Shown in pieces: positions 12,014 to 22,979 of a DNA stretch of 64,000 bases. The position numbers and the translations under genes were made by a program. Under the pieces are notes generated by a model. It saw only the letters and a program-made list of their open reading frames with translations, searched no databases and had not been told where the DNA came from. The DNA lies in NCBI GenBank assembly GCA_036013505.1, contig CP107851.1, forward strand, positions 5,912,501 to 5,976,500, in the 5' to 3' direction. Numbering within the stretch: the first letter of the stretch is position 1; each line of letters starts with the position of its first letter. The DNA comes from Streptomyces sp. NBC_00510 (GTDB lineage: Bacteria > Actinomycetota > Actinomycetes > Streptomycetales > Streptomycetaceae).

Positions 12014-13839
12014 TGCGTGCGAAGGGGGGCGGCCTTCCGAGGCCGGCCGCTGCGGGCGTGCTCCTGTGCGGACTGGTGCTGCTCACGGGCTGCGCCTCCA
12101 TGCCCAGCAGCGGCGAGGTGCACAAGGTCGGCGGCGGCGAGAAGCACGCCGACACCGACGCCCAGGTCCGGGTCTTCGGCGTCAAACCGCAAGGCGGCGA
12201 GAACCCCCGCGACATCGTCAACGGCTTCCTCGAGGCCACCACGAGCGACGAGGCCGACTACGCCACCGCCAAGCTCTACATGACCAAGGACCAGGCCAAG
12301 CGCTGGAAACCCGAGTCCGGGATCACCATCCTCGCCGGCGGACCCTCCCAGGCGCAGGAACCCGGCGCCATAGCCGACGGCAAGGACGGCGGCAGCACGC
12401 AGATCACCCTCACCGGCGACAGGGTCGCCACCGTCGACGGACGGCACGCCTACCGCGCCGAGGACGGCTCCTTCAGCACCGGCATACGCCTGACCAAGGA
12501 GAAGGGCGAATGGCGCATCGCCGGCGTCGGTGACGGCCTGGTGCTGAGCGAGGCCGACTTCCAGCGTTTCTACCGCTCCGTCGACACGTTCTACTTCGCC
12601 TCCCCCGGGCCGGGCCCCGAGGAGGCCGCCGCCGGCCGGAACGCCCTCGTCGCCGACCCGATCTACCTGCGCAAGCGCATCAACGCGCTCAGCACCACCG
12701 TCAACGCCCTGCTCGCCGGACCCACCGACTGGCTGGAACCGGTCGTCGTCTCGGCCTTCCCCACGGGCATCCGGGCCACCAAGGTCGAGATCGACGACTC
12801 CCAGCGCGTGACCGTGACGCTCAACCGGTCCCCCGGCGGCGACGGTGCGCGGTGCGAACGGATGGCCGCCCAGCTGATCGAGACCGTCCAGGGCATGTCC
12901 TCCACACCCGTGCCCTCGGTCGAACTCCAGGGCCCGCACGGCCGCACCCTGTGCTCGCTCCGGCGCGACGACGCCGGTGCGTACGCACCGGACAAGCTCG
13001 TGGGGGAAAGCCGGGAGCAGTACTTCATCGACGCGGACCACCACCTCGTCAGCCTCAGCGGCGCGGACACCCAGCCCACCGCGGTGGCGGGCCCCCTCGG
13101 CACCGGTCCGTTCAAGATGGGCTCCGCCGCCGTGCGGCGCGACGAGCAGTACGCCGCCGCCCTCAGCGAGGACGGCGCGAGCCTCTACGTGACCGCGCTG
13201 AGCGCCGACGCCCAGCTCGGCCCCGTCGTCCTGCGCAGCCAGGCCACCGACCCGAAGAACCGCCTCACCACGCCCAGCTGGGACGGCTACGGCGACCTGT
13301 GGATCGCCGACCGCAACCCGAAGCAGCCGCAACTGCTGATGCTGCGCGACGGCGCCGGCACCCCTGTGCCCGTCGCGGTGCCGGAACTCGGCGACGGGCG
13401 CATCGAATCGCTACGGGTCGCGGCCGACGGCGTGCGCATCGCCCTGCTGGTCCGTGACGGCGACCACACCACACTGCGGCTCGGACGGATCGAGCGCACC
13501 GGGACCGCCGAGGACCCGCGGATCACGGTGGCGGAGCTGCGCAGCGTCGCGCCGCAGCTCGAGGACGTCAAGGCGGCGTCCTGGGCCGGGGTCAGCCGGG
13601 TGGTCGTCGTGGGACGCGAGGCCGGGGGAGTGCCGCAGATCCAGTACGTGGACGCGGACGGCTCGGGCGCGTCCACGCCGAGCCTGCCGGGCATCAGCGG
13701 CGTGACGTCGGTCGCGGCCTCGGAGCGCCAGGACAAGCCGTTGCTCGCGGAGCTCGACGGCGGGGTCTTCCGGCTGCAGCCCGACTCCAACTGGAAGGAA
13801 GTCGCGCCCAAGGCCAGCTCGCCCGTCTACCCGGGCTGA
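12013..13839 (+). CDS. lpqB: Lipoprotein LpqB, partner of MtrB
   Basis: The 608-residue lipoprotein has a signal peptide ending in the lipobox LLTGC (lipidated Cys27). It then has an N-terminal sporulation/germination-type GerMN-like domain (about 185-320) and a C-terminal beta-propeller-like region with repeated short strands. In mycobacteria LpqB binds the extracellular part of MtrB and modulates MtrA phosphorylation. The gene starts inside the mtrB stop codon, so production is coupled to the kinase. Confidence 0.95.
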   Translation: MRAKGGGLPRPAAAGVLLCGLVLLTGCASMPSSGEVHKVGGGEKHADTDAQVRVFGVKPQGGENPRDIVNGFLEATTSDEADYATAKLYMTKDQAKRWKPESGITILAGGPSQAQEPGAIADGKDGGSTQITLTGDRVATVDGRHAYRAEDGSFSTGIRLTKEKGEWRIAGVGDGLVLSEADFQRFYRSVDTFYFASPGPGPEEAAAGRNALVADPIYLRKRINALSTTVNALLAGPTDWLEPVVVSAFPTGIRATKVEIDDSQRVTVTLNRSPGGDGARCERMAAQLIETVQGMSSTPVPSVELQGPHGRTLCSLRRDDAGAYAPDKLVGESREQYFIDADHHLVSLSGADTQPTAVAGPLGTGPFKMGSAAVRRDEQYAAALSEDGASLYVTALSADAQLGPVVLRSQATDPKNRLTTPSWDGYGDLWIADRNPKQPQLLMLRDGAGTPVPVAVPELGDGRIESLRVAADGVRIALLVRDGDHTTLRLGRIERTGTAEDPRITVAELRSVAPQLEDVKAASWAGVSRVVVVGREAGGVPQIQYVDADGSGASTPSLPGISGVTSVAASERQDKPLLAELDGGVFRLQPDSNWKEVAPKASSPVYPG

Positions 13840-13909
13840 CCGGCCTGGGCGCCCTCCTCGGGCGTCTGCGTCGGGCGGCGATCGCGCGCGGATCGTGCGG
13901 CGGCGGAAG

Positions 13910-13918
13910 TTATCCACA
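13910..13918 (+). promoter_or_regulatory. Perfect DnaA-box sequence between lpqB and comF
   Basis: TTATCCACA matches the E. coli R1-type DnaA box exactly. A CCACAGGC...GCCTGGTGG imperfect inverted repeat overlaps it. It lies about 130 bases before the ComF-like gene, far from any visible origin. Use as a DnaA site is inferred only. Confidence 0.45.
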
Positions 13919-14046
13919 GGCTGGGGACAGGCCTGGTGGTCAGCGCCCTTTCCCGGGATCGTTGAGTCATGCGGGGAGCACGGGCAGCACGGTCAGCACG
14001 GCGGCGGGGGCGCGGGGGACGGCGGAGCCTGTGGGGTGCCCGTGGG

Positions 14047-14823
14047 GTGCGGTCATGGTGGCGGGATATCTCGGGGCTGCTGCTGCCGGCCGAGTGTGCG
14101 GGGTGCGGGACGCCGCGGACCGTTCTGTGCGACGAGTGCGGCGCAGCGCTGCACGAGCCCGGGGCCCGGCAGGTCTGGCCGGACGCGCCGCCCGATGGGC
14201 TGCCCGCCGTGTGGGCGGCGACCGTCTACGCCGACCAGCCACGCGCGGTGCTGCTGGCGCACAAGGAGCGCGGCGCGCTGGGTCTGGCCCGCCCGCTGGG
14301 CGAGGCCCTGGCGGGCGCGGTCTACGCCGCGGTGCGGGGAGGGGGTGGGGGAGGGGCCCCCGAGACGCGGCACCCGGAAGGCGCCCTCACCCTCACCCCC
14401 GCCCTCCCACCGCTCCTCCTCGTCCCCGTCCCCTCGTCCCGCCGGGCCGTCGCGGTCCGCGGCCATGACGCGACCCGCCGCCTCGCCCTCGCAGCCGCCG
14501 CGGACCTGCGGCGCGACGGGCTGTCCGTCCGGGTGGCCGCGGTGCTGCGGCAGCGGCGCGCGGTGGCCGACCAGTCGGGCCTCGGCGCCCGCGACCGGCC
14601 CGCGAACCTCTCCGGCGCCCTGACGGCCGTGCGCGGTGCCGGCCGCCTCCTGGGGACCGCGCCCGTGGTGCTGGTGGACGACCTGATGACCACGGGCGCC
14701 TCGCTCGCCTCCGCGGCCCAGGCGGTCGAGGACGCCGGGGGCCGGGTCCTGGCCGCGGCCGTGGTCGGCGGCCCGGCGCCGCTGCGCCACCCGGCGGGCG
14801 CCCCGGGCGGCGGGGAAGGGTAA
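14047..14823 (+). CDS. ComF family phosphoribosyltransferase-like protein
   Basis: The protein of about 258 residues starts MRSWWRDISG. A zinc finger near the N-terminus (CAGCG then CDECG) is followed by a phosphoribosyltransferase fold with the PRPP-binding motif VVLVDDLMTTGAS near the C-terminus. In naturally competent bacteria ComF helps DNA uptake; in Streptomyces its role is not known. I chose the GTG at 14047. The ATG at 13969 is in frame, but the added 26 codons are Arg-rich with clearly poorer G/C at third positions. An insertion of Gly- and Pro-rich sequence (about residues 98-125) separates two parts of the fold. The TTATCCACA box lies upstream. Confidence 0.82.
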   Translation: MRSWWRDISGLLLPAECAGCGTPRTVLCDECGAALHEPGARQVWPDAPPDGLPAVWAATVYADQPRAVLLAHKERGALGLARPLGEALAGAVYAAVRGGGGGGAPETRHPEGALTLTPALPPLLLVPVPSSRRAVAVRGHDATRRLALAAAADLRRDGLSVRVAAVLRQRRAVADQSGLGARDRPANLSGALTAVRGAGRLLGTAPVVLVDDLMTTGASLASAAQAVEDAGGRVLAAAVVGGPAPLRHPAGAPGGGEG

Positions 14824-14877
14824 GCGCCCCGGGTGGTCCCGACGCGGAAAGCCGGAGCGGGCGAGGCCCCCACCGCG

Positions 14878-14913
14878 GGCCGGGTGGACGGCCGGGTGGA
14901 CGGCCGGGTGGAC
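14878..14913 (+). repeat. 12-bp tandem repeat, three copies
   Basis: The unit GGCCGGGTGGAC occurs three times without change at 14878-14889, 14890-14901 and 14902-14913. It is followed by a partial copy. Confidence 0.9.
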
Positions 14914-15108
14914 GGCCGAACAGGTGGCCGAACGGGAGGCGGAATCCGAAGGTCAGAGCGGATCTCGCAGGTCGCACAAGGGGCATTTCACCCGAAGGGA
15001 GGTATAGCGCTTCTGGGGGTGCCGACCCTGGGTCCGCGGGTCTATGTTCGGTGGTGAGGGGCGGCGGCGCCCGCTGTGGGCCGCCGTTTCACGGACCGCG
15101 GGACGTGG

Positions 15109-15132
15109 TTCACCCATAGTTCAGTGGGTGAA
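15109..15132 (+). promoter_or_regulatory. Inverted repeat upstream of hpf
   Basis: TTCACCCA (15109-15116) and TGGGTGAA (15125-15132) form a perfect 8-bp inverted repeat with an 8-base spacer, about 170 bases before the hpf start. It could be an operator or an RNA hairpin; no known regulator motif is recognised. Confidence 0.45.
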
Positions 15133-15302
15133 GATCTGTCTCGCGGGGGAGGAGGAGGTGAGAGTCGCGGCTTCGCCGCCCGGGAGCCTCCGAGCGCGCG
15201 GAGCGGCAACGAACGTCGACGCCGGGCGGGACCTGGTGCCCGCCGGCCTCAGCGCAAGGGATCGTCCCGTGAGACCGAGGCGATCCGGGAACGGAGTTCT
15301 GC

Positions 15303-15986
15303 GTGGACATCGTCGTCAAGGGCCGCAAGACCGAGGTGCCCGACCGGTTCCGGAAGCACGTGAACGAGAAGCTGGAGAAGATCCAGAAGCTCGACGGCAA
15401 GGTGATGAGCCTCGAGGTCGAGGTGTCCAAGGAACCGAACCCCCGGCAGGCAGACCGTTCCGACCGGGTGGAGATCACGCTGCGCACCCGTGGCCCGGTG
15501 ATCCGGGCCGAGGCCGCCGCGACCGATCCCTACGCGGCGCTCGACGTCGCGGCGAACAAGCTTGAGGCGCGGCTGCGCAAGGCGGCCGACAAGCGCCGGG
15601 TGCACCGCGGCGGCAGCCGTACGCCCATGAGCGTGGCGGAGGCGACGGCCGGACTGGCCATGACCGAGTTCAACGGCACGCCGACCGGCGGGGAGACGTC
15701 CACAGGCGTGCCCACCACCAAGATCGGCGGCTGTCTCGAGGTCCAGGGTGAAGGGCCCCTGGTGGTTCGCGAGAAGACGCACGCGGCAGCACCGATGACG
15801 CTCGACCAGGCCCTCTACGAGATGGAACTGATCGGGCACGACTTCTACCTGTTCATCGACTCCGACACGGAACAACCGAGTGTCGTCTACCGGCGGCACG
15901 GCTACGACTACGGCGTCATCCACCTCAAGGCGGACCCTTCCGTCGAGGATGCGCCGGCCGGCGCGGGCGGAGCGCTCAGCCGGTGA
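15303..15986 (+). CDS. hpf: Long-form ribosome hibernation promoting factor
   Basis: HPF binds the decoding centre of idle ribosomes, and the long form drives 100S dimer formation. The 227-residue protein has the N-terminal HPF/RaiA domain (MDIVVKGRKTEVPDRFRKHV...) and the C-terminal dimerisation domain (about 165-215) containing LYEMELIGHDFYLFIDSDTE and YDYGVIHL. The linker is about 60 residues. The start is a GTG preceded by CGGAG. An inverted repeat and a 480-base leader upstream suggest regulated transcription, as expected for a stationary-phase factor. Confidence 0.96.
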   Translation: MDIVVKGRKTEVPDRFRKHVNEKLEKIQKLDGKVMSLEVEVSKEPNPRQADRSDRVEITLRTRGPVIRAEAAATDPYAALDVAANKLEARLRKAADKRRVHRGGSRTPMSVAEATAGLAMTEFNGTPTGGETSTGVPTTKIGGCLEVQGEGPLVVREKTHAAAPMTLDQALYEMELIGHDFYLFIDSDTEQPSVVYRRHGYDYGVIHLKADPSVEDAPAGAGGALSR

Positions 15987-16158
15987 ACTAGGGGTCAGGG
16001 GCGGCGCTCCCGGGCGGGAAAACGACCATCGCCTGGGGGCGCTGCCGTGCTCGGGCATGGAATCATGGCCGGGCAGCCAATGTACGGGCCGCAGCGCCCG
16101 GTTGGCCTGGCACGGACAGTGCGACTACCACGGGCGCCGGCCCGAGGGGGAGGAACCG

Positions 16159-16911
16159 ATGGCGGACAGCTTCGAGCCCGCGCCGGCCGTTGGCGCGGAG
16201 CCCGGTCCGGGCGCCGCGGGGGAGGCGGGCGTCGCCGGTGCGCCGCGCAAGGAGCCGATCAGGGTGCTCGTGGTGGACGACCACGCCTTGTTCCGCCGGG
16301 GTCTGGAGATCGTGCTCGCGCAGGAGGAGGACATCCAGGTCGTCGGCGAGGCGGGGGACGGCGCGGAGGCGACGGAGAAGGCCGCCGACCTGCTGCCGGA
16401 CATCGTGCTGATGGACGTGCGGATGCCGAGGCGGGGGGGTATCGAGGCGTGCACCTCCATCAAGGAGGTGGCTCCCAGCGCGAAGATCATCATGCTGACG
16501 ATGAGCGACGAGGAGGCGGACCTCTACGAGGCCATCAAGGCCGGGGCGACCGGTTACCTCCTCAAGGAGATCTCCACCGACGAGGTGGCCACCGCGATCC
16601 GCGCGGTGGCGGACGGGCAGTCGCAGATCAGTCCTTCGATGGCGTCGAAGCTGCTCACCGAGTTCAAGTCGATGATCCAGCGCACGGACGAGCGCCGGCT
16701 CGTGCCCGCCCCCCGGCTGACGGACCGTGAGCTGGAGGTGCTGAAGCTGGTCGCCACCGGCATGAACAACCGGGACATCGCCAAGGAGCTCTTCATCAGC
16801 GAGAACACGGTGAAGAACCACGTGCGGAACATCCTGGAGAAGCTGCAGCTGCACTCGCGGATGGAAGCTGTGGTGTACGCGATGCGGGAGAAGATCCTCG
16901 AGATCCGCTGA
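16159..16911 (+). CDS. NarL/LuxR family response regulator (orphan)
   Basis: The 250-residue protein has a Pro/Ala/Gly-rich N-terminal extension of about 33 residues and a receiver domain with VVDDH (39-42). The phosphoacceptor is Asp86 in LMDVRMP and the conserved lysine is in GYLLKEI. A LuxR-type helix-turn-helix follows (LTDRELEVLKLVATGMNNRD...TVKNHVRNIL). The start is an ATG with a strong GGGGGAGG site. No histidine kinase gene is adjacent, so its partner is encoded elsewhere or it acts without phosphorylation. It is convergent with the YcaQ-like gene, with only 10 bases between stops. Confidence 0.93.
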   Translation: MADSFEPAPAVGAEPGPGAAGEAGVAGAPRKEPIRVLVVDDHALFRRGLEIVLAQEEDIQVVGEAGDGAEATEKAADLLPDIVLMDVRMPRRGGIEACTSIKEVAPSAKIIMLTMSDEEADLYEAIKAGATGYLLKEISTDEVATAIRAVADGQSQISPSMASKLLTEFKSMIQRTDERRLVPAPRLTDRELEVLKLVATGMNNRDIAKELFISENTVKNHVRNILEKLQLHSRMEAVVYAMREKILEIR

Positions 16912-16921
16912 GTTTGCCCGG

Positions 16922-18085
16922 TCAGGAGAGGGCTTCGACCAGGGCCGCGGCGAGCTTGGGGTCGTCTAGCCGTTCGACGCGGACGCTGTCGCAGCCGACC
17001 CATGCGGCGGCCTCGCGCAGCGCCTGCGCCATGGGCTCGACGGCGCGCGCGGAGTCCAGCGAGACCTGACGGGCGATCAGGGTGCTTCCCTCGCGGGCCG
17101 GGTCGGCGCGGCCGACCAGCCGGCCACCGGCCAGCAGGGGCATCGCGAAGTAGCCGTGTATGCGCTGGGGCTTGGGGACGTACGCCTCCAGGCGGTGGGT
17201 GAAGCCGAAGATGCGCTCGGTGCGGGGCCGGTCCCAGATCAGGGAGTCGAAGGGGGAGAGCAGGGTCGTGCGGTGCCGGCCGCTGCGGGAGGCTTCGGCG
17301 AGGGCGGTGGGGTCGGCCCAGGCGGGCTTGCCGCCCCAGCCTTCGACCTGGACGGGGACGAGCCCGGTGTCGGCGATGACCGAGTCGACCTGCTCGCCCT
17401 TGAGCCGGTGGTAGTCGGCGAGGTCGGCCCGGGTGGCGACGCCCAGCGCGGCGCCGGCCTGGGCGACCAGGCGGCGCAGGCATTCGGCGTCGTCGATGTC
17501 GTCGTGGAGGAGGGCGTCGGGAACCGCCCGCTCGGCGAGGTCGTAGACGCGTTTCCAGCCGCGCCGCTGGGTGCAGACGACCTCGCCGGTGTCGAGCAGC
17601 CACTCCACCGCGATCTTCGTCTCCGACCAGTCCCACCAGGGGCCGCCGTTCTTGGCGCCGCCGAGTTCGGTCGAGGTCAGCGGGCCGTCGGCCTTGAGCC
17701 GGTCCAGGACGGCGGCGGTGGAGCGGTCGGCGTCCTGCAGCACGTGCCAGCGGTGGCCGCGGGCCCGCCGGGCGCGGCGGCGGAAGGCGAAGTGCGGCCA
17801 TTCCTCGACGGGGAGGATGCAGGCGGCGTGCGACCAGTACTCGAAGGCGTGGTTCTCGGTCCAGTACGCGGCCTCGACCGCGGTGCGGCCGACGGCGCCG
17901 AGGCGGGCGTACGGGATGAGCTCGTGGGAGCGGGCGAGCACGGAGATGGTGTCGAGCTGCACCGCGCCCAGCCGCCGCAGGACGCCGCGGACGCCGCCGC
18001 GGCGGTCGGGGGCGCCGAGGAAGCCCTGGGCGCGCAGGGCGGTCCGGCGGGCGTCGTCGGCGGAGAGGGCCACGGGCGTCGTCAT
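16922..18085 (-). CDS. Winged-helix DNA glycosylase, YcaQ/AlkX type
   Basis: The 387-residue protein belongs to the HTH_42 (DUF1006) family of DNA glycosylases that unhook interstrand crosslinks and remove bulky alkylated bases. The catalytic Q-x-D motif of the YcaQ/AlkX branch is present as Q43-L44-D45 in AVQLDTISVL, rather than the Q-x-Q of the antibiotic-protecting AlkZ branch. It is followed by SHELIPYARLG and EYWSHAACILP. Winged-helix repeats make up the rest. The gene follows the GNAT gene on the same strand after 80 bases that contain a terminator-like hairpin. Substrate range is inferred from the family. Confidence 0.88.
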   Translation of the reverse strand: MTTPVALSADDARRTALRAQGFLGAPDRRGGVRGVLRRLGAVQLDTISVLARSHELIPYARLGAVGRTAVEAAYWTENHAFEYWSHAACILPVEEWPHFAFRRRARRARGHRWHVLQDADRSTAAVLDRLKADGPLTSTELGGAKNGGPWWDWSETKIAVEWLLDTGEVVCTQRRGWKRVYDLAERAVPDALLHDDIDDAECLRRLVAQAGAALGVATRADLADYHRLKGEQVDSVIADTGLVPVQVEGWGGKPAWADPTALAEASRSGRHRTTLLSPFDSLIWDRPRTERIFGFTHRLEAYVPKPQRIHGYFAMPLLAGGRLVGRADPAREGSTLIARQVSLDSARAVEPMAQALREAAAWVGCDSVRVERLDDPKLAAALVEALS

Positions 18086-18133
18086 GGGCCCACCCTAGAA
18101 GGCGCCACCGACAATCCGGTCCGTGCCGGGTCC

Positions 18134-18157
18134 GCGGGCCCCGTCCCGGGGGCCCGC
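18134..18157 (-). terminator. Hairpin after the GNAT gene
   Basis: GCGGGCCCC (18134-18142) and GGGGCCCGC (18149-18157) form a perfect 9-bp stem with a 6-base loop. It lies 8 bases beyond the GNAT stop codon on the minus strand, with no T tract. Confidence 0.6.
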
Positions 18158-18165
18158 CGCCGCGG

Positions 18166-18756
18166 TCACTCGCCCTGGTACGGGAGGTAGGCGGCGCCGC
18201 CGTTCAGGCCGAGGTCGGAGGGGAGCAGGGAGCCGATCCACGCGTCCCGCCGGGTGCCCTGGTGGACGATCTTGGCGCGCATGGTGCCCTCCATCCGGAA
18301 GCCCGTCTTGAGGGCGACCGCACGGGAGCCGGCGTTGCCCGCCTCGGCGTACCACTCCAGGCGCTCCACGCCGAGCTCCTCGAAGGCCCAGCGGGCGACG
18401 GCGCGGGCGGCTTCGGCGGTGAGGCCGCGGCCGCGCTGTTCCTTGGCGGTCCAGTAGCCGAGTTCGGCCTGCCGCTCTGCGGTGTTGAGCTGGGCCAGCC
18501 GCACCAGCCCCATGGCTCCCACCAGGCGTCCCTCGTCGCGCGTGGTGACGGCGAAGTTGTAGACGGTGTCGTCGCGCCAGCCGTCGGGGCAGGTGCGGGT
18601 GACGAACTCCTGCGCGTGCTCGTGGGTGTACGGGGACGGCACCGGTGTCCAGCGCGGGATCTCCGGGTCCTGGCAGGCGACGCGGACGGCCTCGGCGTCG
18701 TCCGGTCCGAAGGGGCGCAGGACGAGGCGGTCGGTGGTGAGGGTTATCGGCTCCAT
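18166..18756 (-). CDS. GNAT family N-acetyltransferase (RimJ/RimL-like)
   Basis: The 196-residue protein begins MEPITLTTDRLVLRPFGPDD, the usual opening of RimJ/RimL-type GNAT acetyltransferases. The acetyl-CoA binding motif is in ELGYWTAKEQRGRGLTAEAA (about 108-127), and RFMEG-like FRMEGTMRAK follows near the end. The substrate is unknown. The start is the ATG at 18754-18756; the frame stays open far upstream but runs antisense through secA and is not coding there. It is divergent from secA with about 200 bases between starts. Confidence 0.9.
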   Translation of the reverse strand: MEPITLTTDRLVLRPFGPDDAEAVRVACQDPEIPRWTPVPSPYTHEHAQEFVTRTCPDGWRDDTVYNFAVTTRDEGRLVGAMGLVRLAQLNTAERQAELGYWTAKEQRGRGLTAEAARAVARWAFEELGVERLEWYAEAGNAGSRAVALKTGFRMEGTMRAKIVHQGTRRDAWIGSLLPSDLGLNGGAAYLPYQGE

Positions 18757-18963
18757 GCGTCGGAGTATCCCCGAGGCAGGGGTGCGGTCTCGACCGGAAA
18801 AGACCGGATCGGGACGGTGGTCGGCGGGGAGAACCGCCCGGCTTGGCGACGGACCTCCCGGCCCGCTGGTGTCCTCGCTTACGATGGCCGTTGCAGCGGG
18901 GTGTGACCTGCTGTGCCAGCGCGCGAAACCGTGCCAGGCCCGACCGGCAAGGAGCCAGCCTAC

Positions 18964-21756
<2,793 letters not shown>

Positions 21757-21770
21757 CGTCCGCGCGTTCC

Positions 21771-21815
21771 GGGGCCGGACTCCTGCGGGGGTCCGGCCCC
21801 GGGCTTTTGCCCGGG
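21771..21815. terminator. Bidirectional terminator between secA and the Rv3235-like gene
   Basis: GGGGCCGGAC (21771-21780) pairs with GTCCGGCCCC (21791-21800). A second overlapping hairpin, CCCGGGC-TTTT-GCCCGGG, follows at 21798-21815. It sits between two convergent stop codons. Confidence 0.8.
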
Positions 21816-21821
21816 CGCGGG

Positions 21822-22253
21822 TCACTGCGCCTCGACGGCGGCGCAGCGCCACCCGGTGCCCGTGAGGGTGCCGGTGCCGCCACCGGCGCGTGCCGGGCCC
21901 TGGCGGCCCGCACGCTCCAGCCGGAAGGCGAGGGCCCGCACGACGTGCGGGGTGAGCAGCACGACGGCGCTGACCTCGACGGCCGTCCCGTCGGGGACGG
22001 GGCAGACGCGCGGCGGCCCCAGCAGCCGCGGCAGGTGGCCCCGGGAGACGTAGCGCCAGTCGGCGCGGGCGCCCACGAGGTCCCAGAGCCGGTCGTAGGC
22101 CTCGGGCTCCATCCGTCCGGCGAGGCTGGTGATGGGCCGTCGTCCGGTGAGGACCTCCAGCAGCCGTCCGGCGAACCAGACGTGCGGTGGCAGGGCGGTG
22201 ACGTGCCGTGTGGGTGCGGGCGTGGACGTGGGCATGGGTGTGAAGACAGGCAT
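21822..22253 (-). CDS. Rv3235 family protein
   Basis: The 143-residue protein of unknown function resembles the Rv3235 family that lies beside secA in many actinobacteria. It has a Pro/Thr-rich N-terminus, the conserved block ALPPHVWFAGRLLEVLTGRRP (about 20-40), RLWDLVGARADW, and the C-terminal RALAFRLER segment. There is no signal peptide or membrane helix. It is convergent with secA, and a bidirectional terminator lies between them. The start codon is uncertain because the N-terminus is low in complexity. Confidence 0.8.
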   Translation of the reverse strand: MPVFTPMPTSTPAPTRHVTALPPHVWFAGRLLEVLTGRRPITSLAGRMEPEAYDRLWDLVGARADWRYVSRGHLPRLLGPPRVCPVPDGTAVEVSAVVLLTPHVVRALAFRLERAGRQGPARAGGGTGTLTGTGWRCAAVEAQ

Positions 22254-22391
22254 GGTGTGGACCCCCGTGGTCTACCGACTGGTAACCGGGTTCTACGGGG
22301 ACGGGCGCCGCTGCGGGAAGCCGGGCCCGCGATGTCCGGGAGGCGGTGCGGGATTCACCTATCAGGGGTGGTGCGCCCGTATGCTGACGCC

Positions 22392-22898
22392 ATGCGCGTC
22401 TACATCCCCACGACCCTCCCAGGCCTGGCCGAGGCGCACAAGGCGGGTGAGCTGGGCCCTGCCCCGCTGGACGCCTTCGCCGTCACCCCGAGCCTGCGCG
22501 AGTGGTACGTCTCCGACGACATCGAGGAACTGGAGTACGCCGCGCTCACCCGCGCCGCCCAGGCCTCCCTGCGGCAGCTGGCGGCCACCCCGGACGCGCC
22601 CAGGCGGCGCGTCGTGGTGGCGGTGGACGTCGCCGACGGCGCCGTCTCCTTCGACCCCGACCGCGGCCTGGACCCCTCCGCGCTGGGCGCGGTGCGCCTG
22701 GCCGCGCCCGTGCCGATGGCCCGGGCGGCCGCCGTCCACGCCGACGCGGACGAGGCCGAGCAGGACGTCACGGCGGCCGCCGACGCCCTCGGCGCGGCCG
22801 ACGCGGGCGACGACGACGCCCGCTTCACCGTCGACGGCGCCGAGGACCACGAGCTGCTCTGGTACGCCACCCAGGAGATCCCCTCGCTCATTGCGTGA
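22392..22898 (+). CDS. DUF6912 family protein
   Basis: The 168-residue acidic protein starts MRVYIPTTLPGLAEAHKAGE, the typical opening of the DUF6912 family found throughout Streptomyces. It has no signal peptide, membrane helix or recognisable catalytic motif. The conserved end is DHELLWYATQEIPSLI. It is followed 81 bases later by a HAD hydrolase gene on the same strand, and the two may be co-transcribed. The function is unknown. Confidence 0.85.
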   Translation: MRVYIPTTLPGLAEAHKAGELGPAPLDAFAVTPSLREWYVSDDIEELEYAALTRAAQASLRQLAATPDAPRRRVVVAVDVADGAVSFDPDRGLDPSALGAVRLAAPVPMARAAAVHADADEAEQDVTAAADALGAADAGDDDARFTVDGAEDHELLWYATQEIPSLIA

Positions 22899-22979
22899 GG
22901 TGACCGTACGAATACGCCGCGAGTGGATTTGACCTGGGCACTTGCCTTGAGGACATGGGGTCTGGGTACGGTTTCGGAT

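Larger units (their letters stand above)
14824..15302 (+). other. comF-hpf intergenic region, no gene seen
   Basis: This 479-base stretch holds a 12-bp tandem repeat (14878-14913), an A+T-richer segment with TATAGC at about 15003, and an inverted repeat at 15109-15132. The short reading frames here encode Arg/Gly/Pro-rich strings without family motifs. It most likely carries the promoter and leader of hpf. Confidence 0.6.

Noticed and set aside
14878..14913. Possible CRISPR-like repeat array
   Set aside because: The 12-bp units are directly adjacent with no spacers, and there are no cas genes.
14833..15057. Small frame with RVDGRVDGRVDGR repeats
   Set aside because: The peptide merely translates the 12-bp tandem repeat. 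It lacks a ribosome-binding site and has mixed third-position bases.
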